In this document: piece after piece, positions 41,829-54,751 of the stretch
How the letters are laid out: each line of letters starts with the position of its first letter
Numbering within the stretch: position 1 is the first letter of the stretch
DNA from: Kosakonia quasisacchari
Lineage (GTDB): Bacteria; Pseudomonadota; Gammaproteobacteria; Enterobacterales; Enterobacteriaceae
Assembly: GCF_004331415.1 (NCBI RefSeq)
Contig: NZ_SJOP01000001.1
Span: forward strand, 1-64,000
DNA: 64,000 nucleotides
Reading direction: 5' to 3'
Notes under the pieces: model-generated
What the model saw: the letters and a program-made list of their open reading frames with translations, nothing else
Database searches by the model: none
What the model was told of the DNA's origin: nothing
Program-made: the position numbers and the translations under genes

Positions 41829-41853
41829 GGGAGGCATCTGGCCTCCCTTTTTT
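41829..41853 (+). terminator. Terminator after htpG
   Basis: GGGAGGC (41829-41835) pairs with GCCTCCC (41841-41847), followed by TTTTTTAT. This is a classic intrinsic terminator. Confidence 0.9.
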
Positions 41854-42008
41854 ATCTTTGTACTCCCGCATTCCCGTCTTGCCGATGTTACCGGGCACTT
41901 TCCTCTCTACCTCTCGCGCACCTTAAGAAAACGTATCATTAACCGTTTCAGCCGATCCCGCTTCCTTGAGCGCGGGTCGTTCTGGTGGTATCTTTTAGCG
42001 CTTTTTGA

Positions 42009-42686
<678 letters not shown>

Positions 42687-42695
42687 TCGCGCTCG

Positions 42696-42725
42696 CTCAC
42701 CCGGAGTCTCCGGGTGAGAATTTTT
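42696..42725 (+). terminator. Terminator after adk
   Basis: CTCACCCGGA (42696-42705) pairs with TCCGGGTGAG (42709-42718) around a 3-nt loop, followed by AATTTTT. The stem is perfect. Confidence 0.9.
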
Positions 42726-42810
42726 CTCATCTTACCTATCGCAGCAATGGGTTCCGTTTAACCGCTTTTACGCTACAATTACCAACCATTCAAAAGGTTA
42801 AGAGGCGTGA

Positions 42811-43773
42811 ATGAGTCAGGCGAAAACCGGCATCCTGCTTGCCAATCTGGGCACTCCCGATGCCCCTACTCCCGAAGCAGTAAAACGCTATCTGCGGCAA
42901 TTTTTAAGTGATAAACGCGTTGTCGATACGCCGCGCTTGCTGTGGTGGCCGCTACTGCGTGGTGTGATCCTGCCCATTCGCTCTCCCCGTGTCGCCAAAC
43001 TCTATCAATCGGTCTGGATGGAAGAAGGCTCACCGCTGATGGTTTACAGCCGCAGGCAGCTGCGGGCACTGGCGGCGCGCTTGCCGGATGTGCCGGTGGT
43101 ACTCGGTATGAGTTACGGCTCGCCGTCGCTGGAAAGTGCCGTCGATGAACTGCTGGCACAGGAGGTTGAGCATATTGTGGTGCTGTCGCTCTACCCGCAA
43201 TACTCCTGTTCCACGGTTGCAGCCGTGTGGGACGAGCTGGCGCGCATTCTGGCGAAAAAGCGCCATATTCCGGGCGTCTCCTTTATTCGCGACTACGCCG
43301 ATGATGCGGACTACATCGCTGCGCTCGCCAACAGCGTGCGTGCCTCGTTTGCGCAGCACGGCGAGCCGGATTTACTGCTGCTCTCTTATCACGGCATTCC
43401 CCAGCGTTATGCGGCAGAAGGGGACGATTACCCGCAGCGCTGTCGCGATACCACGCGCGAGCTGGTTTCCGCGCTCGATTTACCACCGGAAAAGGTGATG
43501 ATGACGTTCCAGTCACGCTTTGGTCGCGAACCGTGGTTGACGCCTTACACCGATGAAACGCTGAAGATGCTCGGCGAGAAAGGCGTCAAGCACATTCAGG
43601 TGATGTCGCCGGGCTTTGCAGCCGACTGCCTGGAAACGCTGGAAGAGATAGCCGTGCAGAACCGCGAATTCTTCCTTGAAGCCGGTGGCGAAAAATATGA
43701 GTACATTCCGGCGCTTAACGATTCCCCTGAACATATCGAGATGATGGTCAATCTGACGGCCAAATATCGCTGA
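42811..43773 (+). CDS. hemH: Ferrochelatase
   Basis: The 320-residue enzyme inserts Fe2+ into protoporphyrin IX, the last step of haem synthesis. It has the N-terminal [13 protein letters not shown], the catalytic His in [11 protein letters not shown] and the conserved [17 protein letters not shown] with the second catalytic Glu. In E. coli aes lies between hemH and gsk; here gsk follows after 63 bp. Confidence 0.97.
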   Translation: MSQAKTGILLANLGTPDAPTPEAVKRYLRQFLSDKRVVDTPRLLWWPLLRGVILPIRSPRVAKLYQSVWMEEGSPLMVYSRRQLRALAARLPDVPVVLGMSYGSPSLESAVDELLAQEVEHIVVLSLYPQYSCSTVAAVWDELARILAKKRHIPGVSFIRDYADDADYIAALANSVRASFAQHGEPDLLLLSYHGIPQRYAAEGDDYPQRCRDTTRELVSALDLPPEKVMMTFQSRFGREPWLTPYTDETLKMLGEKGVKHIQVMSPGFAADCLETLEEIAVQNREFFLEAGGEKYEYIPALNDSPEHIEMMVNLTAKYR

Positions 43774-43836
43774 TCGCAGCGCGGGTTGAGAGTGTGTTAA
43801 CATTCTCAGCCCGAATGTATAGCGCTTATTACAATC

Positions 43837-45141
43837 ATGAAATTTCCCGGTAAACGTAAATCCAAACACTATTTCCCCGTTAATGCCCGCGATCCACTGT
43901 TACAGCAAATTCAGCCCGAGAGCGAATCCGGTACCTGTTGGGTGGTCGGTATCGACCAGACGCTGGTGGATATCGAGGCGAAAGTGGATGATGCGTTTAT
44001 TGCCCGTTATGGCCTGAGTGCGGGTCATTCGCTGGTGATCGCCGACGATGTCGCGGAAGCGCTCTATCAGGAACTGGTCAATAACGATTTGATCACTCAC
44101 CAGTTCGCGGGTGGCACCATTGGCAACACCATGCACAACTACTCGGTGCTGGCGGACGATCGTTCGGTGCTGCTCGGCGTTATGTGCGACAACGTGAAAA
44201 TCGGCAGCTATGCCTACCGTTACCTGTGCAACACTTCCAGTCGTACCGATCTCAACTACCTGCAAGGCGTGGATGGCGCGATTGGCCGTTGCTTCACGCT
44301 GATTAGCGACAGTGGTGAGCGCACCTTCGCTATCAGTCCAGGCCATATGAACCGGCTACGCCCGGAGAGTATTCCGGAAGCGGTTATTGCCGGCGCGTCC
44401 GCGCTGGTGCTTTCTTCTTACCTGGTGCGCTGTAATCCCGGCGAGCCAATGCCGGAAGCAACTATGCAGGCGGTGACGTATGCCAAAAAGCATAATGTGC
44501 CGGTGGTGCTGACGCTGGGTACCAAATATGTGATTGCCGATAACCCGCAGTGGTGGCGCGATTTCCTCAAAGAGAATGTGTCGATTCTGGCGATGAATGA
44601 AGAGGAAGGTCTGGCGTTGACCGGTGAAAGCGATCCGCTGCTGGCGGCCGATAAAGCGCTGGATTGGGTCGATCTGGTGTTATGCACCGCTGGCCCGGTT
44701 GGGTTGTATATGGCCGGTTTCACCGAAGATGAAGCGAAGCGCAAAACACAGCATCCATTACTGCCGGGCGCAATTGCCGAATTCAACCAGTATGAGTTCA
44801 GCCGAGCGCTGCGCCACAAAGATTGTGAACATCCGCTGCGCATTTACTCGCACATTGCGCCGTATATGGGCGGGCCGGAAAAAATTATGAATACCAACGG
44901 GGCGGGCGATGGCGCGCTGGCGGCGTTACTGCATGACATCACCGCCAACAACTATCACCGCACCAACGTGCCGAACTCGAGCAAACACAAATTCACCTGG
45001 TTGACGTACTCTTCGCTGGCGCAGGTGTGCAAATACGCCAACCGCGTGAGTTACCAGGTGCTGAACCAGCACTCACCGCGTTTGACGCGTGGCTTGCCAG
45101 AGCGTGAAGACAGCCTCGAAGAGGCGTACTGGGAACGGTGA
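43837..45141 (+). CDS. gsk: Inosine-guanosine kinase
   Basis: The 434-residue PfkB-family enzyme phosphorylates guanosine and inosine. The PfkB signature lies in NTNGAGDGALAALLHD, with the catalytic Asp in GAGDG. The N-terminus MKFPGKRKSKHYFPV and length match E. coli Gsk. A hairpin with T tract follows. Confidence 0.97.
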   Translation: MKFPGKRKSKHYFPVNARDPLLQQIQPESESGTCWVVGIDQTLVDIEAKVDDAFIARYGLSAGHSLVIADDVAEALYQELVNNDLITHQFAGGTIGNTMHNYSVLADDRSVLLGVMCDNVKIGSYAYRYLCNTSSRTDLNYLQGVDGAIGRCFTLISDSGERTFAISPGHMNRLRPESIPEAVIAGASALVLSSYLVRCNPGEPMPEATMQAVTYAKKHNVPVVLTLGTKYVIADNPQWWRDFLKENVSILAMNEEEGLALTGESDPLLAADKALDWVDLVLCTAGPVGLYMAGFTEDEAKRKTQHPLLPGAIAEFNQYEFSRALRHKDCEHPLRIYSHIAPYMGGPEKIMNTNGAGDGALAALLHDITANNYHRTNVPNSSKHKFTWLTYSSLAQVCKYANRVSYQVLNQHSPRLTRGLPEREDSLEEAYWER

Positions 45142-45185
45142 TGTGATTGCCCGACGATGCCGGACAGACAAGCTGATGAGACACT

Positions 45186-45218
45186 GGCCGGAGTAGCGTA
45201 AGCTTTCCGGCCTTTTCT
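45186..45218 (+). terminator. Terminator between gsk and ybaL
   Basis: GGCCGGA (45186-45192) pairs with TCCGGCC (45206-45212) with a 13-nt loop, followed by TTTTCTTG. Its position between convergent genes suggests it ends gsk transcripts. Confidence 0.75.
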
Positions 45219-45221
45219 TGT

Positions 45222-46898
45222 TTAACCCGTTACCGCTTCTTCAACCGGCGGTTTTTCCAGCAATCTCAGCATGGTGTTGGCGATTTCGCGTTCGCCCATC
45301 ACTACCTGATTAGCACCGCGTTCAGTGATGTAATCCACTTCATCGTCGTAGTGCGCGCGGGCAATAATTTCAATATGCGGGCACTTCTCTCGCGCGGTGG
45401 CAACAATCTCCCCGGCTTCGTAACCGTTCGGAATGGTCAGCAGCAGCCAGCGGGCGCAATCGAGATGCGCCAGGCTCATGATCTCCTCGTTGGCCGCATT
45501 GCCCAGCACCGCGCGAATACCGCGCTCACGCAGTTCATCCACGCGAGTCCGTGAGGTTTCAATCACCACAAGCGGAATGCCTTGTGCCATCAGTTTTTCA
45601 CCCAGCAGGCTGCCGACGCGGCCAAAACCTACCAACAGCGCGTGGTTGCAAATATCCACCGGGATCTGTTTCTCTTCTTCGATAGCCTCTTCCAGCGTTT
45701 GCTCTTCCAGCGTCTCGGTTTTGTCGAGGTATTTTTCCAGCAGGGTAAACAGTACCGGGTTGAGCATAATCGACAGGATAGCACCCGCCAGTACCAGATT
45801 TTGCCCGGCCTGCGGCAGCAGGTTCAGCGACATGCCCAGGCCCGCCAGAATAAAGGCGAACTCACCGATCTGCGCAAGGCTTGCGGCAATGGTCAGTGCG
45901 GTGCGCGGCGAGTGACCAAACATGCGCACCAGCAGATACGCTGCCGCCGATTTACCAAAGATAATGATCGCCAGCGTACCGAGTACCGCCAGCGGCTGCG
46001 CAATAAGAACCAGCGGATCGAACAACATACCGACAGAGACGAAGAACAGCACCGCAAACGCATCACGCAGCGGCAGCGTATCGTGCGCCGCCCGGTGGCT
46101 GAGCTCGGATTCGTTCAGTACCATCCCGGCGAAGAACGCGCCCAACGCAAACGAAACATCAAACAGCTCAACCGCGCCGAAGGCGATACCCAGCGCCAGC
46201 GCCAATACGGAAAGCGTAAACAGCTCGCGTGAGCCGGTCGCCGCACTACGCGCCATGATCCACGGCACCAGGCGACGGCCAACCAGCATCATGATGGCGA
46301 TAAAAGCCACCACTTTGCCGATAGTGATGCCCATATCCACCGCCAGCGCCGCTAGCCCGACATCACCTTTCTCAGCCATTCCGGCGACCGCGGGCAGCAA
46401 CACCAGCGTTAACACCATCACCAGATCTTCCACGATCAGCCAACCGATAGCGATTTGCCCGCGCTGGCTGTCGATAAGCTGCCGTTCCTCAAGCGCGCGC
46501 AGCAGCACCACAGTACTGGCAGTGGAGAGACAGAGCCCAAAAACGATACCGGTCATTAATGACCAATCCAGCATCGCGGAAAGCGCCATGCCCAGTAACG
46601 TCGCAACAGCAATCTGTGCGATCGCACCGGGAATGGCGATGGACTTTACCGCCATCAGATCCTTCAGGGAGAAATGCAACCCGACACCGAACATCAGCAA
46701 AATCACACCCAGCTCCGCCAGCTCAGGCGCGAGTTGTGTATCGGCGACAAAACCCGGCGTAAACGGCCCGGACAATACACCCGCTAACAGGTAGCCCACC
46801 AGTGGCGAAATACGCAGTTTATTGGCAAGCATGCCGAAGATAAAAGCGAGCACAAGGCCGCCGACAATGGTGGTGATAAGCGGTGTGGCGTGATGCAT
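45222..46898 (-). CDS. ybaL: CPA2-family cation/proton antiporter YbaL
   Basis: The 558-residue inner-membrane protein has about twelve transmembrane segments of the KefB/KefC type, then a cytoplasmic RCK/TrkA-N domain (ALLVGFGRVGSLLGEKL) that binds NAD(P) or nucleotides. The length equals E. coli YbaL. It probably exports K+ or Na+ against protons. Confidence 0.93.
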   Translation of the reverse strand: MHHATPLITTIVGGLVLAFIFGMLANKLRISPLVGYLLAGVLSGPFTPGFVADTQLAPELAELGVILLMFGVGLHFSLKDLMAVKSIAIPGAIAQIAVATLLGMALSAMLDWSLMTGIVFGLCLSTASTVVLLRALEERQLIDSQRGQIAIGWLIVEDLVMVLTLVLLPAVAGMAEKGDVGLAALAVDMGITIGKVVAFIAIMMLVGRRLVPWIMARSAATGSRELFTLSVLALALGIAFGAVELFDVSFALGAFFAGMVLNESELSHRAAHDTLPLRDAFAVLFFVSVGMLFDPLVLIAQPLAVLGTLAIIIFGKSAAAYLLVRMFGHSPRTALTIAASLAQIGEFAFILAGLGMSLNLLPQAGQNLVLAGAILSIMLNPVLFTLLEKYLDKTETLEEQTLEEAIEEEKQIPVDICNHALLVGFGRVGSLLGEKLMAQGIPLVVIETSRTRVDELRERGIRAVLGNAANEEIMSLAHLDCARWLLLTIPNGYEAGEIVATAREKCPHIEIIARAHYDDEVDYITERGANQVVMGEREIANTMLRLLEKPPVEEAVTG

Positions 46899-47096
46899 TC
46901 CGTCTCCTTTCGTTGATACGTGGATCCCAGGGGTGATAACCGGTAACTGAGTTACAGTTTATGACAATTTTAGCCAGTATGTTTATGAATAATTGTTGAA
47001 TTATGAAGAAAATGACAATTTGGCTCAAAGAAGATAGCAAGCGGGGTATCCGTAACAGAAATCAGGTGCCAAGCGTAGGCTGGCAAGAGAAAGCAG

Positions 47097-47119
47097 CGGC
47101 CAAAGTACGACTTTGGCCG
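47097..47119 (-). terminator. Terminator of fsr
   Basis: A perfect 10-bp stem CGGCCAAAGT (47097-47106) with ACTTTGGCCG (47110-47119) has a 3-nt loop. On the minus strand a T-rich run (CTGCTTTCTCTT) follows, so it ends fsr 9 bp after its stop. Confidence 0.8.
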
Positions 47120-47127
47120 TGAGGAAA

Positions 47128-48327
47128 TCAGTGTTGCGGGCGGTTATCGGGCAGGAATATGGTCAGAATCCCGAGTAATGGCAGGAAAGCACATATTTTA
47201 TAGACCAACTCGATGCTGGTATGATCGGCAACCAGCCCTAACACTGCAGCGCCAAGGCCACCCATGCCGAAGGCAAAACCAAAAAACAGCCCGGAAACCA
47301 TGCCGATACGACCGGGCAACAGCTCCTGTGCATAGACCAGAATGGCTGAAAAGGCGGAGGCGAGCACAAATCCAATAATCACCGTTAAAATCCCGGTCCA
47401 GAACAGCGTTGCGTAGGGCAAAAGAAGGGTAAAAGGTGCTACGCCGAGGATAGAGCCCCAAATCACATATTTTCTGCCAATCTTGTCGCCCAATGGCCCG
47501 CCGATTACCGTACCTGCCGCAACGGCGAAGAGAAAGATAAACAGATGCATCTGCGCGTTTTGTACCGATAAATCAAACTTCTGCATTAAATAAAATGTGA
47601 AATAGCTGCTAATGCTCGCCATATAGAAGTATTTCGAGAAAATCAGGATCAGCAGCACACAAACCGCCAGCACCACTTTATTGCGCGGTAGCGGATTTAT
47701 CACGGAAGCGGGTTTTTTGCCTTTGTTAACGCGATGCTGCGCGGCATACCAGCGGCTTACCTGCATCAGCACAATAATTGCCAACAGAGCCGCCAGCACA
47801 AACCAGGCAACATTGCCTTTGCCGTAAGGCGCAATGATCACAGCCGCCAGCAATGGCCCAAGCGAGGCGCCAAAGTTGCCACCGACCTGAAAGATGGATT
47901 GCGCCAGCCCGTGACGCCCGCCTGACGCCATGCGCGCCACGCGAGACGATTCCGGGTGGAAAACCGATGAACCTGTTCCCACCAGCGCAGCAGCGATCAG
48001 CACGGTGGTAAAATTCCCCGCCAGTGCCAGCAGCACCAACCCGCTTAAGGTGAAACACATACCGATGGGCAGCGACCACGGCATCGGGTGTTTATCGGTC
48101 AAATAGCCCACCACCGGCTGGAGCAGCGAGGACGCAACCTGGAAGGTCAGCGTGATAAAGCCAATCTGCACAAATGAAAGGGAAAAATCGGCTTGCAGCA
48201 GCGGATAAATCGCCAGCAGCAGTGACTGAATCATATCGTTAAGCAGATGCGAGAGGCTGATAGCGCCAAGAATACCGAACGAGGTGCGCGCAGCAGGCGA
48301 TGTCTGCGACGTTTCACTGATTGCCAT
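47128..48327 (-). CDS. fsr: Fosmidomycin resistance/export protein, MFS
   Basis: The 399-residue major-facilitator protein has twelve membrane segments. It aligns with E. coli Fsr from RTSFGILGAISLSHLLNDMI to the end FLPDNRPQH. Motifs include SSVFHPESSRVARMASGGRHGLAQSI spanning the signature. It exports fosmidomycin and related drugs. The ATG at 48327 is chosen over a GTG at 48336; both ribosome sites are weak. Confidence 0.95.
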   Translation of the reverse strand: MAISETSQTSPAARTSFGILGAISLSHLLNDMIQSLLLAIYPLLQADFSLSFVQIGFITLTFQVASSLLQPVVGYLTDKHPMPWSLPIGMCFTLSGLVLLALAGNFTTVLIAAALVGTGSSVFHPESSRVARMASGGRHGLAQSIFQVGGNFGASLGPLLAAVIIAPYGKGNVAWFVLAALLAIIVLMQVSRWYAAQHRVNKGKKPASVINPLPRNKVVLAVCVLLILIFSKYFYMASISSYFTFYLMQKFDLSVQNAQMHLFIFLFAVAAGTVIGGPLGDKIGRKYVIWGSILGVAPFTLLLPYATLFWTGILTVIIGFVLASAFSAILVYAQELLPGRIGMVSGLFFGFAFGMGGLGAAVLGLVADHTSIELVYKICAFLPLLGILTIFLPDNRPQH

Positions 48328-48497
48328 AAATACCACGTATGTTGTCAGAAGAGGTTAAGGATAGAGCACGGTAATGATTCTCTGACTACCATACCTTTGC
48401 TGAAAGTTTGAAGGAAGTTGCGATTCTGAATACATATTTGTCTATTATTTGCAGGCGCAGTAATTTCTCAGTTTATCAATGGGTCAGGGAGGGAAGC

Positions 48498-50150
48498 ATG
48501 AGATTGTTAAAGAAGAGCATTACGCTGGGGCTGCTGGCGGCAATGGGTGTTGCCAGCTGGCAGGTACAGGCTTACGAGCAGGATAAGACCTATAACATCA
48601 CCATTCTGCATACCAACGATCATCACGGTCATTTCTGGCGCAGTGATTACGGCGAATATGGGTTGTCTGCGCAAAAAACGCTGGTTGATGGCATTCGCAA
48701 AGAGGTGGCGTCCGAAGGCGGTAGTGTGCTGCTGCTTTCCGGCGGTGATATCAACACCGGGGTGCCGGAATCGGACTTACAGGATGCTGAGCCCGATTTT
48801 CGCGGCATGAACCTGATTGGCTACGATGCGATGGCTGTTGGCAACCATGAGTTCGACAACCCGCTAAGCGTGCTACGTCAGCAGGAGAAATGGGCCAAGT
48901 TCCCGTTCCTTTCCGCCAACATTTACCAGAAAAGCACCGGTGAGCGCCTGTTTAAACCGTGGATGATGTTTAATCGCCAGGGGCTGAAAATTGCCGTGAT
49001 CGGTTTAACCACCGACGACACGGCGAAAATTGGCAACCCGGAGTTTTTCACCGATATCGAATTTCGTAAACCGGCTGACGAAGCGAAGCTGGTGATTTCA
49101 GAGCTGAATCAAAACGAAAAACCGGATGTGATTCTGGCGACGACGCATATGGGCCATTACGACAACGGCGAACACGGTTCGAATGCGCCGGGCGATGTCG
49201 AGATGGCGCGTAGCCTGCCGAAAGGCGCGCTGGCAATGATTGTGGGTGGTCACTCACAAGATCCAGTCTGTATGGCTTCTGAAAATAAAAAACAGGTCGA
49301 TTACGTGCCTGGCACTCCGTGCGCGCCGGATCAGCAAAACGGCATCTGGATTGTTCAGGCGCATGAGTGGGGTAAATATGTTGGACGCGCGGATTTCCAG
49401 TTCCGTAACGGCGAGATGAAACTGGTTCGTTACCAGTTGATTCCGGTCAACCTGAAGAAGAAAGTCACCTACGACAACGGCAAAAGTGAGCGCGTACTCT
49501 ACACGCCAGAAATTGCCGAAAACCCGCAAATGCTCTCCCTGTTAACGCCGTTCCAGAACAAAGGCAAAGCGCAGTTAGAGGTGAAAATCGGTAACGCGAA
49601 TGGTCATCTGGAAGGCGATCGCAGCAAAGTGCGTTTCGTGCAAACCAACCTTGCGCATGTCATTCTCGCGGCGCAAATGGCGCGTACCGGCGCGGATCTG
49701 GCGGTGATGAGCGGCGGCGGCGTGCGTGATTCTATTGAGGCGGGCGACATCACCTACAAAGACGTGCTGAAAGTGCAGCCGTTCGGCAACACGCTGGTGT
49801 ATGTGAACCTGACCGGCAAAGAGCTCACAGATTACCTCACCGCAGTGGCGCAGATGAAGCCGGATTCAGGCGCGTATCCGCAGTTTGCCAATGTTAGCTT
49901 TGTGGCGAAAGACGGCAAGCTGGATGCATTGAAAATCAAAGGCGAACCGGTCGATCCGGCGAAAAGCTATCGACTGGCGACGCTCAGTTTCAACGCAACC
50001 GGCGGTGATGGTTATCCACGTCTGGATGATAAAGCAGGCTATGTGAATACTGGCTTTATTGATGCCGAAGTGCTGAAAGAGTTCATCCAGAAAAATTCAC
50101 CGCTGGATGTGAATGCTTACGAACCCAAAGGGGAGGTGAGCTGGCAATAG
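48498..50150 (+). CDS. ushA: Periplasmic 5'-nucleotidase/UDP-sugar hydrolase
   Basis: The 550-residue enzyme degrades extracellular nucleotides and UDP-glucose. A Sec signal peptide ends near residue 25 (VQA). The metallophosphatase motifs HTNDHHGH, GNHEFD, HMGHYDNG and GGHSQDP are present, and the C-terminal nucleotide-binding domain follows. The ATG at 48498 lies behind a GGGAGGGAAG site; the frame to 48408 is rejected. Confidence 0.98.
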   Translation: MRLLKKSITLGLLAAMGVASWQVQAYEQDKTYNITILHTNDHHGHFWRSDYGEYGLSAQKTLVDGIRKEVASEGGSVLLLSGGDINTGVPESDLQDAEPDFRGMNLIGYDAMAVGNHEFDNPLSVLRQQEKWAKFPFLSANIYQKSTGERLFKPWMMFNRQGLKIAVIGLTTDDTAKIGNPEFFTDIEFRKPADEAKLVISELNQNEKPDVILATTHMGHYDNGEHGSNAPGDVEMARSLPKGALAMIVGGHSQDPVCMASENKKQVDYVPGTPCAPDQQNGIWIVQAHEWGKYVGRADFQFRNGEMKLVRYQLIPVNLKKKVTYDNGKSERVLYTPEIAENPQMLSLLTPFQNKGKAQLEVKIGNANGHLEGDRSKVRFVQTNLAHVILAAQMARTGADLAVMSGGGVRDSIEAGDITYKDVLKVQPFGNTLVYVNLTGKELTDYLTAVAQMKPDSGAYPQFANVSFVAKDGKLDALKIKGEPVDPAKSYRLATLSFNATGGDGYPRLDDKAGYVNTGFIDAEVLKEFIQKNSPLDVNAYEPKGEVSWQ

Positions 50151-50157
50151 CCAGCTC
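50138..50157 (+). terminator. Hairpin at the ushA 3' end
   Basis: GAGCTGGC (50138-50145) pairs with GCCAGCTC (50150-50157) around a 4-nt loop. It overlaps the ushA stop codon and lies before ybaK's stop on the other strand. There is no T tract. Confidence 0.5.
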
Positions 50158-50165
50158 CTCATCCG

Positions 50166-51534
<1,369 letters not shown>

Positions 51535-51620
51535 ACGCGCTTCCTGAGTGAAAAATCTCATGCTAGCGCGCGCGGCCAGAAGGTGCAAACCCCGCCGGAT
51601 AAACGGCGGGGTTGGTGCGT

Positions 51621-54119
51621 TTACTTATGGGGATTAAAGCGCAATAACCGGTTGGCGTTGCTGACGACGGTAATGGACGAGAGCGCCATTGCCGCGCCTG
51701 CGACCACCGGGTCGAGCAAGCTGCCGGTCAGTGGCCAGAGAATGCCTGCCGCAATTGGAATACCCAGCGAGTTATAAACAAATGCGCCGAGCAGGTTCTG
51801 TTTCATGTTGCGCAGCGTCGCTTTGGATATCGCCAGCGCATCGGCAACGCCCACCAGGCTGTGGCGCATCAGCGTGATGGCGGCGGTTTCAATTGCCACA
51901 TCGCTGCCGCCGCCCATCGCGATGCCTACGTCCGCTTGCGCCAGCGCGGGTGCGTCGTTAATCCCGTCGCCGACCATCGCCACCTGGCGACCCTGCTGTT
52001 GCAGATTTTTAATCGCCTCGGCTTTACCATCCGGCAGCACGCCGGCGATCACTTCGTCGATACCGGCCTCTTTGGCGATGGCGTTAGCGGTAGTGGGGTT
52101 ATCACCGGTCAGCATCACCAGGCGGTAGCCTTCATGGTGCAGGCGTTGCAGCGCCTCGATGCTGTCTCCGCGTAGCGGATCGCGGATCGCCAGCAGCGCC
52201 ACGGCTTTCCCGTCAATCGCCAGCAGTACCGGCGTGGCGCCCAGGCTTGCCTGAGCATTAAGCTCATCGTCAAGCGCGCTCGTATCCACCTCTTTTTCAA
52301 CCAGCAGTGCCTGGTTGCCAAGCAACACGCTGCGCCCGTCAACCTCACCGCTCACGCCCAGCCCGCGCAGTGTACGGAACTGACTGACCACCGGGAGCGT
52401 CTCCGCGCCTGCTTTTTCAATAATCGCTCGCGCCAGCGGATGGCTGGAACCTTGTTCCAGGGCCGCCGCCAGGCGTAGCGCCGTCGTTTCGTCAATATCC
52501 CGCGTTTTCACGCTCACCACTTCGGGTTTGCCGCGCGTCAGGGTGCCGGTTTTGTCAAACACGATGGTATCCAGCGTGCTGGCGCGTTGCAGCGCATCGG
52601 CATCGCGAACCAGCACGCCAAACTCCGCAGCGCGACCGACGCCGGAGATAATCGACATTGGCGTCGCCAGCCCCAGAGCACAAGGGCAGGCGATAATCAG
52701 CACCGTGGTGGCAATGACCAGCGTATAGACAATTTGCGGCGTAGGGCCGAAGAAGTACCAGAGAGCACCGCTGAACAATGCGATAGCCACCACGACCGGC
52801 ACAAACACGGCAGAAATGCGGTCGGCAAGTTGGCCGATCTCCGGCTTGCTGCTTTGCGCCTGGCGCACCATGCGAATAATGCGCGACAAGGTCGTGTGGC
52901 TGCCGACGGCGCTGGCGGTAAACAGCACGCTGCCGTCCTGCACTACCGTCCCGGCATGAATGCTCTCGCCGGTGCTTTTTTCCTGCGGCACCGGTTCGCC
53001 AGTGAGCATTGCTTCGTCAAACCATGCTTCACCCTGGCTAATTTCGCCGTCTACCGGCACACGATCGCCGGTGGTCAGGCGCAGCGTCATGCCCGGCTGA
53101 ACGTCCGCCAGCGGCACGCTTTTCTCGCCGTCGGCGGTGACCACGCGTGCGGTGGGCGGAGTTAAATCAAGTAACCGTTCTAGCGCTTTAGACGAACGCT
53201 GGCGGGCGCGGGCTTCCAGCATATGGCCGAGGTTAATCAAACCAATGATCATCGCGCTGGCTTCGTAATAAAGGTGACGGGCTTCCATCGGAAACCACTG
53301 CGGCCAGAGATTCACGCTCATGGAGTAGAGCCAGGCTGCGCCAGTCCCGAGTGCCACCAGCGTATCCATGGTCGCCGTGCCGTTACGCAGGCTTTTCCAG
53401 GCACTGGTATAAAAATGGCCGCCAGCAACCACCATGACGGCTAATGTGACAACACCGAGCACCAGCCACAGTGTGCGGTTGGCGTCGGTGACCATCATGT
53501 TATCGCCCATCATGCCCCACACCATGATCGGCACGCCAACCAGCAGTGCGACAATCGCTTGCCAGCGGAAGCGTTTCATGGTGGCGATCGCGGTTTCCTG
53601 CTGGCGCTCGCGGCGCTTGATGTCATCTTCAATGGCTTCAGCGCCGTAGCCTGCGTTCTCTACGGCGCTGACTAATTCAGCGGCGGGGGCACTGCCCATG
53701 ACCAGCGCGGTGCGCTCCGCCAGATTGACCCGTGCCTGCGTAACGCCCGGTACGGCCTGTAAGGCTTTTTGCACCCGGGAGACACAACTGGCGCAGCTCA
53801 TGCCGTTGATCAACAGCTGTTGGCTGTCATCAAGCTCGCTGGCTGCCGGAAGCTCAGGTGTGGCCGCTGTCAGTGCTTCCGACGGGAGTGATGACTCTGC
53901 CAGCGGTTTAGCCTTTGGGTGGCTTAAGCTCGCACCGTATCCGGCTTCTTTGATGGTTGCGATCAACGCGTCAGCGCTGGCGCTGCCGGTGACTTCCGCA
54001 CGTTCAATGGTGACTTCTGCCTGTTCAACATCCGGGCGTTTTTCCAGACTCTCTTTGACACGTTTAACACAATGGCCGCAAGAGAGGCCATCCAGGTCTA
54101 GCGCTATGGTATGAGACAT
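51621..54119 (-). CDS. copA: Copper-exporting P1B-type ATPase
   Basis: The 832-residue pump exports Cu+ from the cytoplasm. Two N-terminal metal-binding domains have CGHC ([11 protein letters not shown]) and CASC ([11 protein letters not shown]). The membrane CPC is in [11 protein letters not shown], the phosphorylation site in [10 protein letters not shown], and the hinge in [10 protein letters not shown]. The ATG at 54119 has an AAGGAG site; upstream frames are rejected. In E. coli an internal frameshift makes a short CopA(Z); I did not find it here with certainty. Confidence 0.98.
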   Translation of the reverse strand: MSHTIALDLDGLSCGHCVKRVKESLEKRPDVEQAEVTIERAEVTGSASADALIATIKEAGYGASLSHPKAKPLAESSLPSEALTAATPELPAASELDDSQQLLINGMSCASCVSRVQKALQAVPGVTQARVNLAERTALVMGSAPAAELVSAVENAGYGAEAIEDDIKRRERQQETAIATMKRFRWQAIVALLVGVPIMVWGMMGDNMMVTDANRTLWLVLGVVTLAVMVVAGGHFYTSAWKSLRNGTATMDTLVALGTGAAWLYSMSVNLWPQWFPMEARHLYYEASAMIIGLINLGHMLEARARQRSSKALERLLDLTPPTARVVTADGEKSVPLADVQPGMTLRLTTGDRVPVDGEISQGEAWFDEAMLTGEPVPQEKSTGESIHAGTVVQDGSVLFTASAVGSHTTLSRIIRMVRQAQSSKPEIGQLADRISAVFVPVVVAIALFSGALWYFFGPTPQIVYTLVIATTVLIIACPCALGLATPMSIISGVGRAAEFGVLVRDADALQRASTLDTIVFDKTGTLTRGKPEVVSVKTRDIDETTALRLAAALEQGSSHPLARAIIEKAGAETLPVVSQFRTLRGLGVSGEVDGRSVLLGNQALLVEKEVDTSALDDELNAQASLGATPVLLAIDGKAVALLAIRDPLRGDSIEALQRLHHEGYRLVMLTGDNPTTANAIAKEAGIDEVIAGVLPDGKAEAIKNLQQQGRQVAMVGDGINDAPALAQADVGIAMGGGSDVAIETAAITLMRHSLVGVADALAISKATLRNMKQNLLGAFVYNSLGIPIAAGILWPLTGSLLDPVVAGAAMALSSITVVSNANRLLRFNPHK

Positions 54120-54163
54120 ACTCAATCTCCTTGGTTGTGGTGCTTCAATAGTGACTGTGTAGA

Positions 54164-54194
54164 AGCTTAAACCTTCCATCAAGGGGAAGGTCAA
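54164..54194 (-). promoter_or_regulatory. CueR-controlled promoter of copA
   Basis: On the minus strand the -35 TTGACC (54189-54194) and -10 TAAGCT (54164-54169) are 19 bp apart, the over-long spacing of MerR-type promoters. The spacer holds the inverted repeat ACCTTCC/GGAAGGT (54171-54191) bound by CueR. Cu+ binding would realign the promoter and start copA. Confidence 0.9.
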
Positions 54195-54237
54195 GGTTTT
54201 ATCATTACAAAGAGACAATCGGTGTTTCATAAACAAC

Positions 54238-54260
54238 AAACCCCGCACGGGGCGGGGTTT
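54238..54260 (-). terminator. Terminator between the TM2 gene and copA
   Basis: AAACCCCGC (54238-54246) pairs with GCGGGGTTT (54252-54260) around a 5-nt loop. A and T runs on both sides make it usable in both directions; it ends the TM2 gene before the copA promoter. Confidence 0.85.
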
Positions 54261-54283
54261 GCTTATTACCGGAGGGGGAAAAC

Positions 54284-54580
54284 TCAACCGTATTTACGGG
54301 CAAATTCCTGATCGGAGTTGCACAGATAAATAATAAATTCGACGAAAGAGATGATCGCCGGAATAAAGGTCCAGCAAAACAGAAGATAAAGGATCCCCTG
54401 TCCTGGTTTCCCTAAATAAAATTTATGCGCACCAAATCCGCCTAAAAAGAAGGCAAACAGCGCAGCAGAAATTCGGCTTTTCTTCCCGGCGGTGTTCTGT
54501 GGCGCGCCGCACTGCGGGCAAGCCACCGCTTCTTTATGTATTTCCTTTCCGCAACCACGGCAAAACGCCATATCACTCAT
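54284..54580 (-). CDS. Zinc-ribbon TM2-domain membrane protein
   Basis: The 98-residue protein begins with a zinc ribbon (CRGCG then CPQCG) and ends with a TM2 domain: two membrane helices with [20 protein letters not shown] between them. The function is unknown. The ATG at 54580 follows an AGGAG site. It lies between copA and cueR; in E. coli ybaS/ybaT occupy this place. Confidence 0.87.
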   Translation of the reverse strand: MSDMAFCRGCGKEIHKEAVACPQCGAPQNTAGKKSRISAALFAFFLGGFGAHKFYLGKPGQGILYLLFCWTFIPAIISFVEFIIYLCNSDQEFARKYG

Positions 54581-54751
54581 AACCACTCCTGTGTGTAAAT
54601 CATTTATCATTCTTAGAAACATCCGGCCACATGTTATAGCGAAGCGGTAAGGTGGGTAAATAAAAAACCATTAACAATATGGATATATTTGTTTTATTAC
54701 ATGGCGGCCATTTATAGTGATTAACTCAGGTTCTGGCAGTAAGGGGGAAAC

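Noticed and set aside
45145..45185. Possible REP element after gsk
   Set aside because: Only short GATGCCGGA-like similarity; no full REP head and tail could be aligned by eye.
45922..46794. 290-codon plus-strand frame antisense to ybaL
   Set aside because: Ser/Thr/Ala/Pro-rich translation mirrors membrane-protein codons on the other strand.
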